NCBI RefSeq assembly: GCF_003205835.1
Contig: NZ_CP029773.1
Location: 4,000,501 to 4,064,500 of the forward strand
Source: Stenotrophomonas maltophilia
Lineage (GTDB): Bacteria; Pseudomonadota; Gammaproteobacteria; Xanthomonadales; Xanthomonadaceae
Reading direction: 5' to 3'
Length of the DNA: 64,000 nucleotides
The position numbers and the translations under genes were made by a program. Below are positions 44,641 to 54,686 of this stretch, in pieces. Every line of letters begins with the position of its first letter. Within the stretch, counting starts at the first letter, position 1. The notes under the pieces were generated by a model. That model was given only the letters and a program-made list of their open reading frames with translations, was not told the DNA's origin and ran no database searches.

Positions 44641-45567
44641 ATGTCCCTCGATCCCGCCCTGCGTTCGCGCATCGAATCCATCCTCAACGCCAACCGCGTC
44701 GTGCTGTTCATGAAGGGCCAGCCGTCGATGCCGCAGTGCGGCTTCTCGGCCAAGGCCGTGGGCGCCCTGCAGGACCTCGGCGTCGAGTTCGCCCACGTCA
44801 ACGTGCTGGCCGACCAGGAAATCCGTGAAGGCATCAAGGCCTATGGCGACTGGCCGACCATCCCGCAGCTGTACATCGACGGCGAACTGGTCGGCGGCAG
44901 CGACATCGTGCTGCAGATGGCCGCCAGCGGCGAGCTGAGCAGCGTGCTGGGCCTGGCTGCGCCGGACCGTACCCCGCCGAGCATCACCGTCACCCCGGCC
45001 GCCGTGGAAATGCTCAAGGGCGCGCTGGCCGATGCTCCGGGCGCTGCCCTGCAGCTGTCCATCGACGCCGGTTTCCAGCCGAACTTCCAGCTGGCCCCGC
45101 ACGACGAAGGCGCGATTGCCGCCGAGTCCAACGGCCTGCGCGTGCAGTTCGACCTGGCCAGCGCGCGTCGCGCCAACGGCATCACCATCGACTGGGTGGA
45201 CGACATCCGCGGCAAGGGCCTGGCCATCGACAACCCGAACGCGCCCAAGCCGGTGCAGGAAATCAGCGTGCGCGACGCCGACGACCTGGTGCGTGCCGGC
45301 AACATCACCCTGGTGGACGTGCGCCCGGCCGACGAGCGCGCCATCGCAGCCGTCGGCGTGCCGTTCAAGAGCTTCGACGGCAACGGCCGCGCCGCGCTGG
45401 AAGCCCTGCCGAAGGACACCGCACTGGCCTTCATGTGCCACCACGGTGGCCGCAGCGCGCAGGCCGCCGAGCAGTTCCGCGCCCTGGGCTTCACCAAGGT
45501 GTTCAACGTCACCGGCGGCATCAACGCCTGGTCGGAAGACGTCGACAACGGCGTGCCGAAGTACTGA
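44641..45567 (+). CDS. Grx4-type monothiol glutaredoxin / HesB-like / rhodanese fusion
   Basis: A 308-residue three-part protein. Residues 1-105 are a monothiol glutaredoxin with the CGFS motif (Cys33) and the glutathione-binding WPTIPQLYIDG and GGSDI, normally a [2Fe-2S] carrier. Residues about 113-200 (ITVTPAAVEMLKGAL ... FQLAPHDEGAI) resemble the A-type Fe-S scaffold (HesB/IscA) fold but lack all three ligand cysteines. Residues 205-308 are a rhodanese domain with active-site Cys266 (FMCHHGGRS). It probably acts in iron-sulfur or sulfane-sulfur trafficking in the cytoplasm. ATG 44641 is the start of the glutaredoxin domain. Confidence 0.9.
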   Translation: MSLDPALRSRIESILNANRVVLFMKGQPSMPQCGFSAKAVGALQDLGVEFAHVNVLADQEIREGIKAYGDWPTIPQLYIDGELVGGSDIVLQMAASGELSSVLGLAAPDRTPPSITVTPAAVEMLKGALADAPGAALQLSIDAGFQPNFQLAPHDEGAIAAESNGLRVQFDLASARRANGITIDWVDDIRGKGLAIDNPNAPKPVQEISVRDADDLVRAGNITLVDVRPADERAIAAVGVPFKSFDGNGRAALEALPKDTALAFMCHHGGRSAQAAEQFRALGFTKVFNVTGGINAWSEDVDNGVPKY

Positions 45568-45576
45568 TCGGCACTG

Positions 45577-45643
45577 AAAAAGGGGACGGAGGGGATTAAG
45601 TCGTTTTTGCCACAAACGACTTAATCCCCTCCGTCCCCTTTTT
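45577..45643. repeat. 30-bp perfect inverted repeat (dispersed repeat/terminator)
   Basis: Arms at 45577-45606 and 45614-45643 are perfectly complementary around a 7-base loop. The left arm begins AAAAAGGGGACGGAGGGG. T-runs at both ends allow termination in both directions for the convergent genes. The sequence looks like a widespread proteobacterial REP-type repeat. Confidence 0.85.
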
Positions 45644-45644
45644 C

Positions 45645-46184
45645 TTAGCCGGCGAAACCGCCTTCGGCCAGGTAATCCAGTTCTTCCGGCGAGGGAATGC
45701 GACCCAGCACGGCGTTGCGATGCGGGAAACGGCCGAAGCGGCGGATGATGTCGCGATGCAGTTCGGCGTACTGCAGGTATTCCTTGTCACCCAGCACATC
45801 GAACATCGCCACCGAGCGGTCCTGGTCCAACGGGTCCTCGGAGTGCTCGAACGGCAGGTAGATGAAGGCGCGCAGCTTCGGCACCAGCTGCAGGTCCAGG
45901 CCTTCCTCGATGGCGCGCATGGCGTAATGCCGGGCCAGGCCATCGGTGGCGTAGGAATGGGCGGTACCGCGGAAGCAGTTGCGCGGAAACTGGTCCAGCA
46001 GCAGCATCAAGGCGAGTGCGCCCTCGGCGCTGCCCAGCCAATGCTCGCGCGCGCGCGACGCCGCAGCGAAATGCTCGTCCAGAAACAACTGGCGGAACTG
46101 CGCGTCGAATGCATCGTCGCGGGCGAACCACTTCGCCGGGCCCGCCTCCTTCCAGAAATCCACCACTTGCGCGGCAACGTCCAT
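45645..46184 (-). CDS. DUF924 family protein
   Basis: A 179-residue all-helical protein of the DUF924 (YbgA/TPR-like) family: VVDFWKEAGPAKWFARDDAF, then LMLLLDQFPRNCFRGTAHSYATD and YLPFEHSEDPLDQDRSV, all family signatures. The biochemical role is unknown. ATG 46184 is preferred; the frame could begin one codon earlier at GTG 46187. The gene ends immediately beside the 30-bp inverted repeat. Confidence 0.85.
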   Translation of the reverse strand: MDVAAQVVDFWKEAGPAKWFARDDAFDAQFRQLFLDEHFAAASRAREHWLGSAEGALALMLLLDQFPRNCFRGTAHSYATDGLARHYAMRAIEEGLDLQLVPKLRAFIYLPFEHSEDPLDQDRSVAMFDVLGDKEYLQYAELHRDIIRRFGRFPHRNAVLGRIPSPEELDYLAEGGFAG

Positions 46185-46227
46185 CACCTACTCCCCAGGG
46201 CCGGCGCGCTGCGCGCGGCCATCATCA

Positions 46228-47004
46228 TCATTCGTCGAAGCGCAGGTGGCGGACCGACTTGCCGTTGCGCCGGATAAGCTTAAGCGCCTCGATACCGATC
46301 TGGATATGATTTTCCACGAACTGGGAGCTGACCTTGGCATCGGAGGCCTCGGTCTTGACCCCGTCGGGGATCATCGGCTGGTCCGAGACCAGCAGCAGCG
46401 CGCCACTGGGGATGTGGTTGGCGAAGCCGGCGGCGAACACCGTGGCCGTTTCCATGTCGATGGCCATGCAGCGCATCGCCCGCAGGCGCTCCTTGAAGGC
46501 CTCGTCGTGCTCCCAGACCCGGCGGTTGGTGGTGTAGACGGTGCCGGTCCAGTAATCGTGGCCGAGGTCGCGGATCATGGTCGAGACCGCACGCTGCAGC
46601 GCGAAGGCCGGCAGCGCTGGCACTTCCGGCGGCAGGTAGTCACCCGAGGTGCCCTCGCCGCGGATCGCCGCGATCGGCAGCACCAGGTCGCCCAGCTGGT
46701 TCTTGCGTTTGAGACCACCGCACTTGCCCAGGAACAACACGGCCTTGGGCATCACCGCCGACAGCAGGTCCATGATGATCGCGGCATTGGGGCTGCCCAT
46801 GCCGAAGTTGATCATGGTGATGCCATCGATGGTGGCACTGGCCATCGGCCGGTCCAGGCCGATGACGGGCGCGCCGGTCAGCTCCGAAAAGGTATGCAGG
46901 TAGCCGCCGAAGTTGGTCAGCAGGATGTGCTGGCCGAACTGGTCGAGGGGCACGCCGGTATAGCGTGGCAGCCAGTTGTCGACAATTTCCTGCTTGCTCT
47001 TCAT
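46228..47004 (-). CDS. amn: AMP nucleosidase (short form)
   Basis: A 258-residue nucleoside phosphorylase-fold enzyme that hydrolyses AMP to adenine and ribose 5-phosphate. Signatures: TMINFGMGSPNAAIIMDLL, FLGKCGGLKRKNQLGDLVLP and the purine/ribose loop CMAIDMETATVFAAGFAN. It lacks the long N-terminal domain of the E. coli enzyme and corresponds to the short bacterial form annotated as AMP nucleosidase. It lies upstream of the DUF924 gene in the same direction, 43 bp apart. Confidence 0.88.
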   Translation of the reverse strand: MKSKQEIVDNWLPRYTGVPLDQFGQHILLTNFGGYLHTFSELTGAPVIGLDRPMASATIDGITMINFGMGSPNAAIIMDLLSAVMPKAVLFLGKCGGLKRKNQLGDLVLPIAAIRGEGTSGDYLPPEVPALPAFALQRAVSTMIRDLGHDYWTGTVYTTNRRVWEHDEAFKERLRAMRCMAIDMETATVFAAGFANHIPSGALLLVSDQPMIPDGVKTEASDAKVSSQFVENHIQIGIEALKLIRRNGKSVRHLRFDE

Positions 47005-47158
47005 GGCGGGGAACCGGTACGGCGGGGGGACCGGCTATTTTCGGTCAGCGGGGCGGTGCCGTCGAGCCGCCGTCGGCCAGCCTGTGAAGAAGGTCACTTG
47101 GCAACGCCCCGCCGCCCGGCTAGCGTCGGCGGCTGGATCACGCTGCAAGGGGAACTGC

Positions 47159-48567
<1,409 letters not shown>

Positions 48568-48568
<1 letters not shown>

Positions 48569-49851
48569 TGGTGGTGCTCAAGCAATTGGCGCAGTCTGCC
48601 GCGAAGGGCAGCCGAGCATGGCTCGGCGCTACTGCCGTCGTGCTGGCCTGCATCTCCACATCCGCACAGGCACAGGACCTGCTGGTGCGCAACGCTACGG
48701 TGCACACCGCCAGCGCACGTGGCAGCCTGCAGAACGCGGACGTGCTGGTGCAGGGCGGCATCATCCGTGCGGTGGGCAATGGCCTGGCGGCGCCGGCCGG
48801 CGCCAGCGTGGTCGAGGCCAATGGCCGTCCCCTGACACCGGCGCTGTTTGGTGGCATCACCGAAACCGGTATCGAAGAGGTCTCGGGTGAATCAAGCACG
48901 GTGGACAGTTCGTTGAAGCTCGGTGAGCAGCCACTGCGCCCGGAATTCGACGTCACGCTCGCCTACAACCCGGCCTCGGTGCTGATTCCGGTCACGCGCC
49001 TGGAAGGCATCGGCTTCACTGCGCTGGGCGCTGCCACCGGCGGTGGTTTCGTCGCCGGCCAGGGCGGCGTGATGCGGCTCGATGGCAGCACCGATCCGAT
49101 CGGCCCGCGTGCCCTGTTCCTGCGCATCGGCGCGGCAGCCTCCGAACTGACCGGGCATTCGCGCGCCGCGCAATGGATGCTTCTACAGCAGATGATCGAC
49201 GAAGCCCGCGGCCAGGTGGCTGCGGACTCGCCGCACGCGCTGCTGACGCCGGCTGGACGCCGCACGCTCAGTCGCTACCTGGCCGGCCAGGGCCGCATCG
49301 TGGTGGAGGTTGATCGCGCCGCCGACATCCGCCAGCTGCTGCGCTGGGCCACCCGCGAAAAGGTGAAGATCGCCATCGCCGGTGCCAGCGAAGCCTGGCA
49401 GGTGGCCCCGGAGCTGGCCGCCGCGCACGTGCCGGTGTTCGTCGACGTGCTGGCCAACCTGCCGGCGAGCTTCGACCAGCTCGGCGCCACCCTGGAAAAC
49501 GCCGCGCGCCTGCAGCGTGCCGGCGTGGCGGTTTCCTTCGTGCAGCGCGGTGACGCCACCCACAACGCGCGCAAGATGCGCCAGCTGGCCGGCAACGCGG
49601 TGGCCAACGGTCTGCCGTGGGCCGATGGCCTGGCTGGGCTGACCCGGGTGCCTGCACAGGCATTCGGGGTGGCCGACCAGATCGGCAGCATCGAGCCGGG
49701 CAAGCGCGCCGACCTGGTGCTGTGGGAGGGCGATCCGCTGGACGTGGCGCACTATGCCGAGCAGGTCTGGCTGGGCGGCCGTGCGATGCCGATGCGCTCG
49801 CGCCAGACCGAACTGCGTGACCGCTACCTGCAGCGCAACGCGCAGCCCTGA
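48568..49851 (+). CDS. Exported amidohydrolase paralogue lacking metal ligands
   Basis: A 427-residue amidohydrolase-fold protein with signal peptide (cleavage after AQA, about residue 36). It starts at the ATG overlapping the upstream stop (TGATG). The fold is clear (LLVRNATVHTASARGSLQNA at the start, GSIEPGKRADLVLWEGDPLD at the end), but catalytic positions are lost. The HxH segment reads TPALFGGITETG, and the later His site reads VVEVDRAADI. It is probably a non-catalytic partner of the upstream enzyme. Codons about 15-22 lie inside a SMAG repeat, so part of the leader is repeat-derived. Confidence 0.82.
48611..48632. repeat. SMAG palindrome inside a coding sequence
   Basis: GCCGAGCATGGCTCGG followed by CGCTAC reads, on the minus strand, as a standard GTAG-headed SMAG stem-loop. 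It encodes part of the signal peptide (SRAWLGAT) of the second amidohydrolase. Confidence 0.75.
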
Positions 49852-49871
49852 CCGCACACGAGGACACACCG

Positions 49872-50504
49872 ATGGCGACGCTGCGCTGGTACTTCGACTT
49901 CATCTCTCCGTACTCCTACCTGCACTGGCAGAAGCTGAAGCGGCTGCCGCAGTTCGCGCAGATCCAGACCGTACCGATCGCCTTCGGTGCGGTGCTGCAC
50001 CACCTGGGCAACCTGGGGCCAGCCGAGATTCCGGCCAAGCGCCGCTTCATCTACCGCCAGCTGCTGTGGACCGCACAGGCCGAGGGCACACCGCTGCGGT
50101 TCCCACCGGGCCATCCGTTCAACCCGTTGTCCGCCCTGCGCCTGTGCCTGGCCGCCGGTGCCAGCGTGCAGGCGGTGGACGTCCTGTTCGACTGGATCTG
50201 GCGCGACGGCAACGCGGCCGACAGCCCTGACGCCCTGCGCGAACCTGCTGCGCAGCTGGGTATCGAGGATGTCGCCAGCGCCATCGCCGACCCGGCGGTG
50301 AAGGAGCAGCTGCGCCGCAACACCGAGGCCGCGATCAGCGCCGGCGTGTTCGGTGTGCCGACCCTGGCGATCGACGATGAACTGTTCTGGGGCAACGATG
50401 CGCACCCGCTGATGGCTGCCGTTCTGGCCGATCCTGACCTGCTGCAGCAGCCCGAATGGCAACGGCTGGCCACCCTGCCAGTGGCGGTGCAGCGCAATCG
50501 CTGA
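49872..50504 (+). CDS. 2-hydroxychromene-2-carboxylate isomerase family (DsbA-like) protein
   Basis: A 210-residue kappa-class GST/DsbA-fold protein. It begins LRWYFDFISPYSYLHW with the NahD-type catalytic Ser12 instead of a CxxC, contains PPGHPFNPLSALR, and ends with GVFGVPTLAIDDELFWGND. Family members isomerise 2-hydroxychromene-2-carboxylate with glutathione in naphthalene breakdown. No other aromatic-degradation genes are nearby, so a general glutathione-linked isomerase role is as likely. It starts 20 bp after the amidohydrolase pair and is followed by a terminator. Confidence 0.85.
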   Translation: MATLRWYFDFISPYSYLHWQKLKRLPQFAQIQTVPIAFGAVLHHLGNLGPAEIPAKRRFIYRQLLWTAQAEGTPLRFPPGHPFNPLSALRLCLAAGASVQAVDVLFDWIWRDGNAADSPDALREPAAQLGIEDVASAIADPAVKEQLRRNTEAAISAGVFGVPTLAIDDELFWGNDAHPLMAAVLADPDLLQQPEWQRLATLPVAVQRNR

Positions 50505-50508
50505 ACAG

Positions 50509-50546
50509 GGCGTGGCGCGTTTCCCTCGCGCGCCACGCCGGGTTTT
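50509..50546 (+). terminator. Terminator after the isomerase gene
   Basis: GGCGTGGCGCG (50509-50519) and CGCGCCACGCC (50529-50539) form an 11-bp stem, followed by GGGTTTTG. Confidence 0.8.
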
Positions 50547-50599
50547 GAGATAGATTTCACGTTTCCGAACCTACAACCGCCCTGGAGGGGGAGCCGCGG

Positions 50600-51541
50600 A
50601 TGCGCATCGGAATCGTCGTCGACTCGGCCTGCGACCTGCCACAGGACTTCATCGCCGAGCACAACATCGTGCTGCTGCCGATCACCGTACGCATCGGCGA
50701 AGCCGTGCTGGCCGATCACCGCGATGAGCAGGCTACCCTCAGCTTCCTGCACGCGCACGTGGCCGAGCACGGCGCTGAAGCGGAGACCATCCCCTTCAGC
50801 GTCAACCAGATCCGCGACCTGTTCCTGCAGCAGCTGGTGATCGATTACGACCACGTGTTCTGCATGACCATCACCAAGACCCGCAGCCCGATCCATGACA
50901 ACGCGCTGCAGGCCAGCTTCGCCATCCTCAACGACTACAAGCCGGTTCGGCAGGCGGCGGGCTACAACTCGCCATTCGCGCTGCGCGTGCTCGACACCCA
51001 GAACCTGTTCGCCGCGCAGGCGGTGACCGCGGTGGAAGCGGTGCGCCTGCGCAACAGCAATGCCAGCGTGCAGCAGATCCGCGAACGGCTGGAAGAACTG
51101 GCCAGCAACGTGCACGGCTACATGGTCACCCGCGACCTGTACTACATGCGCGCGCGTGCACGGCACAAGGGCGACCGCAGCGTCGGCCTGCTCAGCGCCG
51201 CGCTGGGCAGTGCCCTGGACATCAAGCCGGTGCTGCATGGGTACCGCGGCGAGACCGGACCGGTGGCCAAGATCAAGGGTTTCGACAACGCCGTGCAGAA
51301 ACTGTTTTCGGTGGTCGGCCAGCGCGTGCGTGCCGGGCTGATGACACCGACGGTGTGCGTCAGCTACGGCGGTGAGCTGGACGAATTGCGCAGCCTTCCC
51401 GGCTATCCACAGCTGAAAGAGGTCTGCGCCAGCCATGGTGTGACCGTGTACGAATCGGTGATGAGCCTGACCGGCATGGTCAACGTCGGCAAGGGCGCGG
51501 TCACCGTGGGCTTCGCCGATGGGCCACATCGGTTTGAATGA
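50600..51541 (+). CDS. DegV family fatty-acid-binding protein
   Basis: A 313-residue DegV protein. It opens IGIVVDSACDLPQDFIAEHN and has FSVNQIRDLFLQQ, MTITKTRSPIHDN and LGSALDIKPVLHGYRGE. DegV/FakB folds bind a fatty acid; in Gram-positives they hand it to FakA kinase. No FakA homologue is seen here. GGAGGGGGA sits before ATG 50600. Its function in this lineage is unclear. The gene runs to within 80 bp of the next small gene. Confidence 0.87.
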   Translation: MRIGIVVDSACDLPQDFIAEHNIVLLPITVRIGEAVLADHRDEQATLSFLHAHVAEHGAEAETIPFSVNQIRDLFLQQLVIDYDHVFCMTITKTRSPIHDNALQASFAILNDYKPVRQAAGYNSPFALRVLDTQNLFAAQAVTAVEAVRLRNSNASVQQIRERLEELASNVHGYMVTRDLYYMRARARHKGDRSVGLLSAALGSALDIKPVLHGYRGETGPVAKIKGFDNAVQKLFSVVGQRVRAGLMTPTVCVSYGGELDELRSLPGYPQLKEVCASHGVTVYESVMSLTGMVNVGKGAVTVGFADGPHRFE

Positions 51542-51618
51542 AAACCGACGGCGGCGGGAATCTGCACATCGATTCCACCGCGTTTGTGCCAGCCTTGCCG
51601 CACTTCAAGGAGAACTCC

Positions 51619-51957
51619 ATGCCTGCGCAGTACCACATCAGCCTGCCCGATCCCTCCAAGGCCCGCGGCAACGACCCTGACCTGTCCTTCCATTCGCAGG
51701 GCGCCGCCGGTTTTGCCGAAGAGCTGCAGGACGCCCTGCGCAGCGGCACGCTGTTCGAGCGCTGGAAGGCCAAGCAGCCCGACCCGGATGCGGTGGAACC
51801 GCAGTGGGGCGTGACCGATCCGGATGCCACCGTGACCGGCGAACAGAAGGACCTGCGCATCAACCTTGTGGCCACCACGCGCATCGACAGCGATGTGTTC
51901 AAGCAGCGCCTGCGCCTGCTGGCCGGCAGCCACTGGGAGCTGCGCGACGTGCGCTGA
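51619..51957 (+). CDS. Conserved small hypothetical protein
   Basis: A 112-residue soluble acidic protein: AAGGAG before ATG 51619, then MPAQYHISLPDPSKARGNDP and FSFHSQGAAGFAEELQDAL-like helical text. The second half ends RLRLLAGSHWELRDVR. No signal peptide or known domain is visible. The codon pattern is normal for the genome, so it is a real gene. It is likely cotranscribed with degV. Confidence 0.7.
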   Translation: MPAQYHISLPDPSKARGNDPDLSFHSQGAAGFAEELQDALRSGTLFERWKAKQPDPDAVEPQWGVTDPDATVTGEQKDLRINLVATTRIDSDVFKQRLRLLAGSHWELRDVR

Positions 51958-51969
51958 GGCCATGCCCTG

Positions 51970-52135
51970 GTAGTGCCGGCCGCTGGCCGGCACCTCCATG
52001 GATGTTGTCGCTGCCGGCCAGCGGCCGGCACTACCCCGACGATTTCCTACCAGCCGCCGCGCAAGGCCGTGCTCTGGTAGACGCCAACCTTGGTTGGCGC
52101 TTCCGGGAAAGTCGCCAACCAAGGTTGGCAACTAC
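51970..52135. repeat. Two SMAG dimers
   Basis: The first dimer runs from GTAGTGCCGGCCGCTGGCCG (51970) to CTAC (52031-52034). The second, of the CCAACCTTGGTTGG subtype, runs from GTAG at 52077 to CTAC at 52132-52135. They lie between convergent genes. Confidence 0.85.
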
Positions 52136-52173
52136 AGACGAGCCGCCGGGCGTGGCCCGGCGTTTCCATTTCC

Positions 52174-53586
52174 CTACCAGCCACCGCCCAGCGCGCGGTA
52201 CAGCTCCACCCGCGCGATCGCAGCCGTGGCCTGGCTGTTGGCCAGCGCGGCCTGGTTGTCCAGCGCGATGCGCTGGGTGGTCAGCACATCCAGCATGTCG
52301 ACCACGCCAGCCTGGTACTGCCGGCGCGCCGCGCCCAGTGCGCTCTCGCTCTCGTCCACCGCCACATGCAGCTGCACCGTGCGCTGCTGCTCGGCGGCAT
52401 AGCCATCGATGGCGTCGTCCACTTCATGCCAGGCCTGCAGCACGGTACGGCGGAACTGCAGGGCCGACTGTTGCTGCTGCAGCCTGCTCAGCGCCAGGTT
52501 GGCCTTCAGCCGCCCGCCCTGGAAGATCGGCACGCTGATCGACGGCCCGATGCTGAAGCGGTGCGCGTTCCAGCCATCCAGATCATCCAGCTGCTTGGCC
52601 TGGAAACCAGCGTCGCCATTCAAGGTGATGCGCGGCAGGAAACTGGCCTTGGCCACGCCGATGCCGGCGGTTGCCGCATGCAGTGCCGCTTCGGCACGAC
52701 GGATGTCCGGGCGACGCTCGGCCAGTTCACTGGGCAGCCCCACCGCCACCGCCGGCAACGCCGGCCAGTCACGGCGTGCATCCTGCAGCTGCGCGTCCAG
52801 CGCCTGCGGCGGCTGCGCCAGCAGGAACGCCAGCGCATTGCGCAGCTGCGATTCACGATGCCGCAGCGGCGCGATGCGGGCCTGCAGCGATGCCACCTGC
52901 GCGGACGCGCTGGACACCTGCAGCGTGCTGGCCACGCCCTGCTGCTGGCGTGCCTCGGTCAGGCGCTTCATGTCGAGGGCAATGCTGAGGTTGTCCTCGG
53001 TGATCGCCAGCAGCTGCCGCGTCGCACGCAGCTGCAGGTAATCACGCGCGGTTTCCGCCAGCAGCGCGATGCGCACCGCATGTGCATCCTCCTCGGCCAT
53101 CTGCACGCGTGCGTCGGCCGCTTCCACCTGGCGGCGCACACGCCCCCACAGGTCCAGCTCCCAGCTCAGCCCGATGCCGGCCTGGAACAGCCCGTAGTCA
53201 TCACGGCCGCCGTTGCCGGACGGATCATTCAGGCCCACCTCGCTGTTGCGTGCGCGCACGCCACTGGCGCTCGCGCTGACGCTGGGCAGGCGATCGGCGG
53301 CGGTGATGCCACGTGCGGCGCGGCTCTGCTGCACGCGGTTGGCGGCCAGCTGCAGGTCCAGGTTGGCCGCGAGCACCTGGCCGGCAAGCTGCCCCAGCAG
53401 TGGATCGTCGAAGCCGGCCCACCAGGCCGCGTCCTGGTCGATGGCGTTGCCAGCGACCGCCTCACCCTGCCAGTGGCTGGGCAGTTCCGCCTGCGGGCGT
53501 ACGAAGTCCGGACCCATCGTGCAGGCAGCCAGGGCCGTGCACAGGGTGGCCGCAACGAAGGTGCGGAACACGGTGGCTGCGCTCAT
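52174..53586 (-). CDS. NodT-family outer-membrane efflux lipoprotein
   Basis: A 470-residue outer-membrane factor. The signal peptide ends in the lipobox LAAC (Cys about 22), then TMGPDFVRPQAELPSHW, the usual NodT/OprM start. Two outer-membrane-efflux repeats with coiled-coil helices follow (ANLDLQLAANRVQQSRAARG and the later AEQQRTVQLHVAVDESESALG). ATG 53586 overlaps the adaptor stop by 4 bp. It is third gene of the EmrB-EmrA-like operon, giving the system its own outer-membrane channel. Confidence 0.92.
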   Translation of the reverse strand: MSAATVFRTFVAATLCTALAACTMGPDFVRPQAELPSHWQGEAVAGNAIDQDAAWWAGFDDPLLGQLAGQVLAANLDLQLAANRVQQSRAARGITAADRLPSVSASASGVRARNSEVGLNDPSGNGGRDDYGLFQAGIGLSWELDLWGRVRRQVEAADARVQMAEEDAHAVRIALLAETARDYLQLRATRQLLAITEDNLSIALDMKRLTEARQQQGVASTLQVSSASAQVASLQARIAPLRHRESQLRNALAFLLAQPPQALDAQLQDARRDWPALPAVAVGLPSELAERRPDIRRAEAALHAATAGIGVAKASFLPRITLNGDAGFQAKQLDDLDGWNAHRFSIGPSISVPIFQGGRLKANLALSRLQQQQSALQFRRTVLQAWHEVDDAIDGYAAEQQRTVQLHVAVDESESALGAARRQYQAGVVDMLDVLTTQRIALDNQAALANSQATAAIARVELYRALGGGW

Positions 53587-54665
53587 GCATCCTCCCCGCT
53601 CTTGTGGCCCGGGCTGTGCTGCACGCTCTGCGCGCGGGCGCGGCTGCCCAGGTCAACACTGGCTTCCACCGACATGCCGGCACGCAGCTGGTCCAGCAGT
53701 GGCTGGCCGGGTTCCAGCACGATCTTGACCGGAATGCGCTGCACCACCTTGGTAAAGTTGCCGGTGGCGTTTTCCGGTGCGACGGCGGCGAAGGTGGCGC
53801 CGGTGGCCGGTGCGATGCTGTCGATGTGCCCGCGCAGCGGCTTGCCCGGGAACACGTCCACCTTCAGCTCGACCTGCTGGCCGGCCTGCATGCGGGTCAT
53901 CTGCGTTTCCTGGAAGTTGGCGACCACGAAGGCGCGCTTCAGCGGTACCACCGCAGCCACCGGCGTACCCGGGGTCAGGTAGGCGCCCACGCGTACCGCA
54001 CGACGGCCGACCATGCCGTCGATCGGCGCGCGCAGCACGGTGTGCGACAGGTCCAGTTCGGCACGCGCCTGCGCCGCTTCTGCACGCTGTACCGCCGCCT
54101 GTGCGGCCTGCACGCCAGCGCTGAGGATGTCGGTGCGCTGGCGTGCGGTCGACAGCGCGGCCTGGCCCTGCTGCAGATGCGCACTGGCCACGGCCTGCTT
54201 CGACTGCGCCTGCTGCGCGTTCTGCACGGTACCGGCGCCATCACGGGCAAGCTCGCGGTAACGCTGCTGGTCGGCGCTGGCCAGGGTCAGTTCGGAACGG
54301 CTGACATCGACACTGGCCCTGGCCTGTTCGATCAACGAGTCCTGCTGGGCCAGTGCGGCCTGCGCGTTGGCCAGCTGTGCACGGGCGTTGGCGAGGTCGG
54401 CACGGGCCGCCTGCAGGGCCACCTGGTAGTCGCGGTCGTCGATGCGGGCAAGCACGTCGCCCGCCTTCACCGACTGGTTGTCCTCTACTTCCACGGCACT
54501 GACGAAGCCGGGAATCTTCGGCGCAACCAGCGTGTAGTCGGCAACGACATAGGCATTGTTGGTGGTCTGGTGACCGCCGTCGCGCAGCAGCAGCCAGGCA
54601 CCGATGGCCAGGGCCAGCACGCCCAGGCCCAGGCCGGTATTGAGAGTGGTTCGATTGATCGTCAT
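53583..54665 (-). CDS. EmrA-like HlyD-family efflux adaptor
   Basis: A 360-residue membrane-fusion protein with one N-terminal transmembrane helix (about residues 10-27). It has TNNAYVVADYTLVAPKIPGFVSAVEV, the EmrA-type lipoyl half-motif, a long coiled coil (residues about 85-200), then APIDGMVGRRAVRVGAYL and VVANFQETQMTRMQ. It bridges the MFS pump and the NodT channel. It starts 21 bp after the MFS gene. Confidence 0.92.
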   Translation of the reverse strand: MTINRTTLNTGLGLGVLALAIGAWLLLRDGGHQTTNNAYVVADYTLVAPKIPGFVSAVEVEDNQSVKAGDVLARIDDRDYQVALQAARADLANARAQLANAQAALAQQDSLIEQARASVDVSRSELTLASADQQRYRELARDGAGTVQNAQQAQSKQAVASAHLQQGQAALSTARQRTDILSAGVQAAQAAVQRAEAAQARAELDLSHTVLRAPIDGMVGRRAVRVGAYLTPGTPVAAVVPLKRAFVVANFQETQMTRMQAGQQVELKVDVFPGKPLRGHIDSIAPATGATFAAVAPENATGNFTKVVQRIPVKIVLEPGQPLLDQLRAGMSVEASVDLGSRARAQSVQHSPGHKSGEDA

Positions 54666-54686
54666 GAGGGGGTTCCTGCGAAAGGT

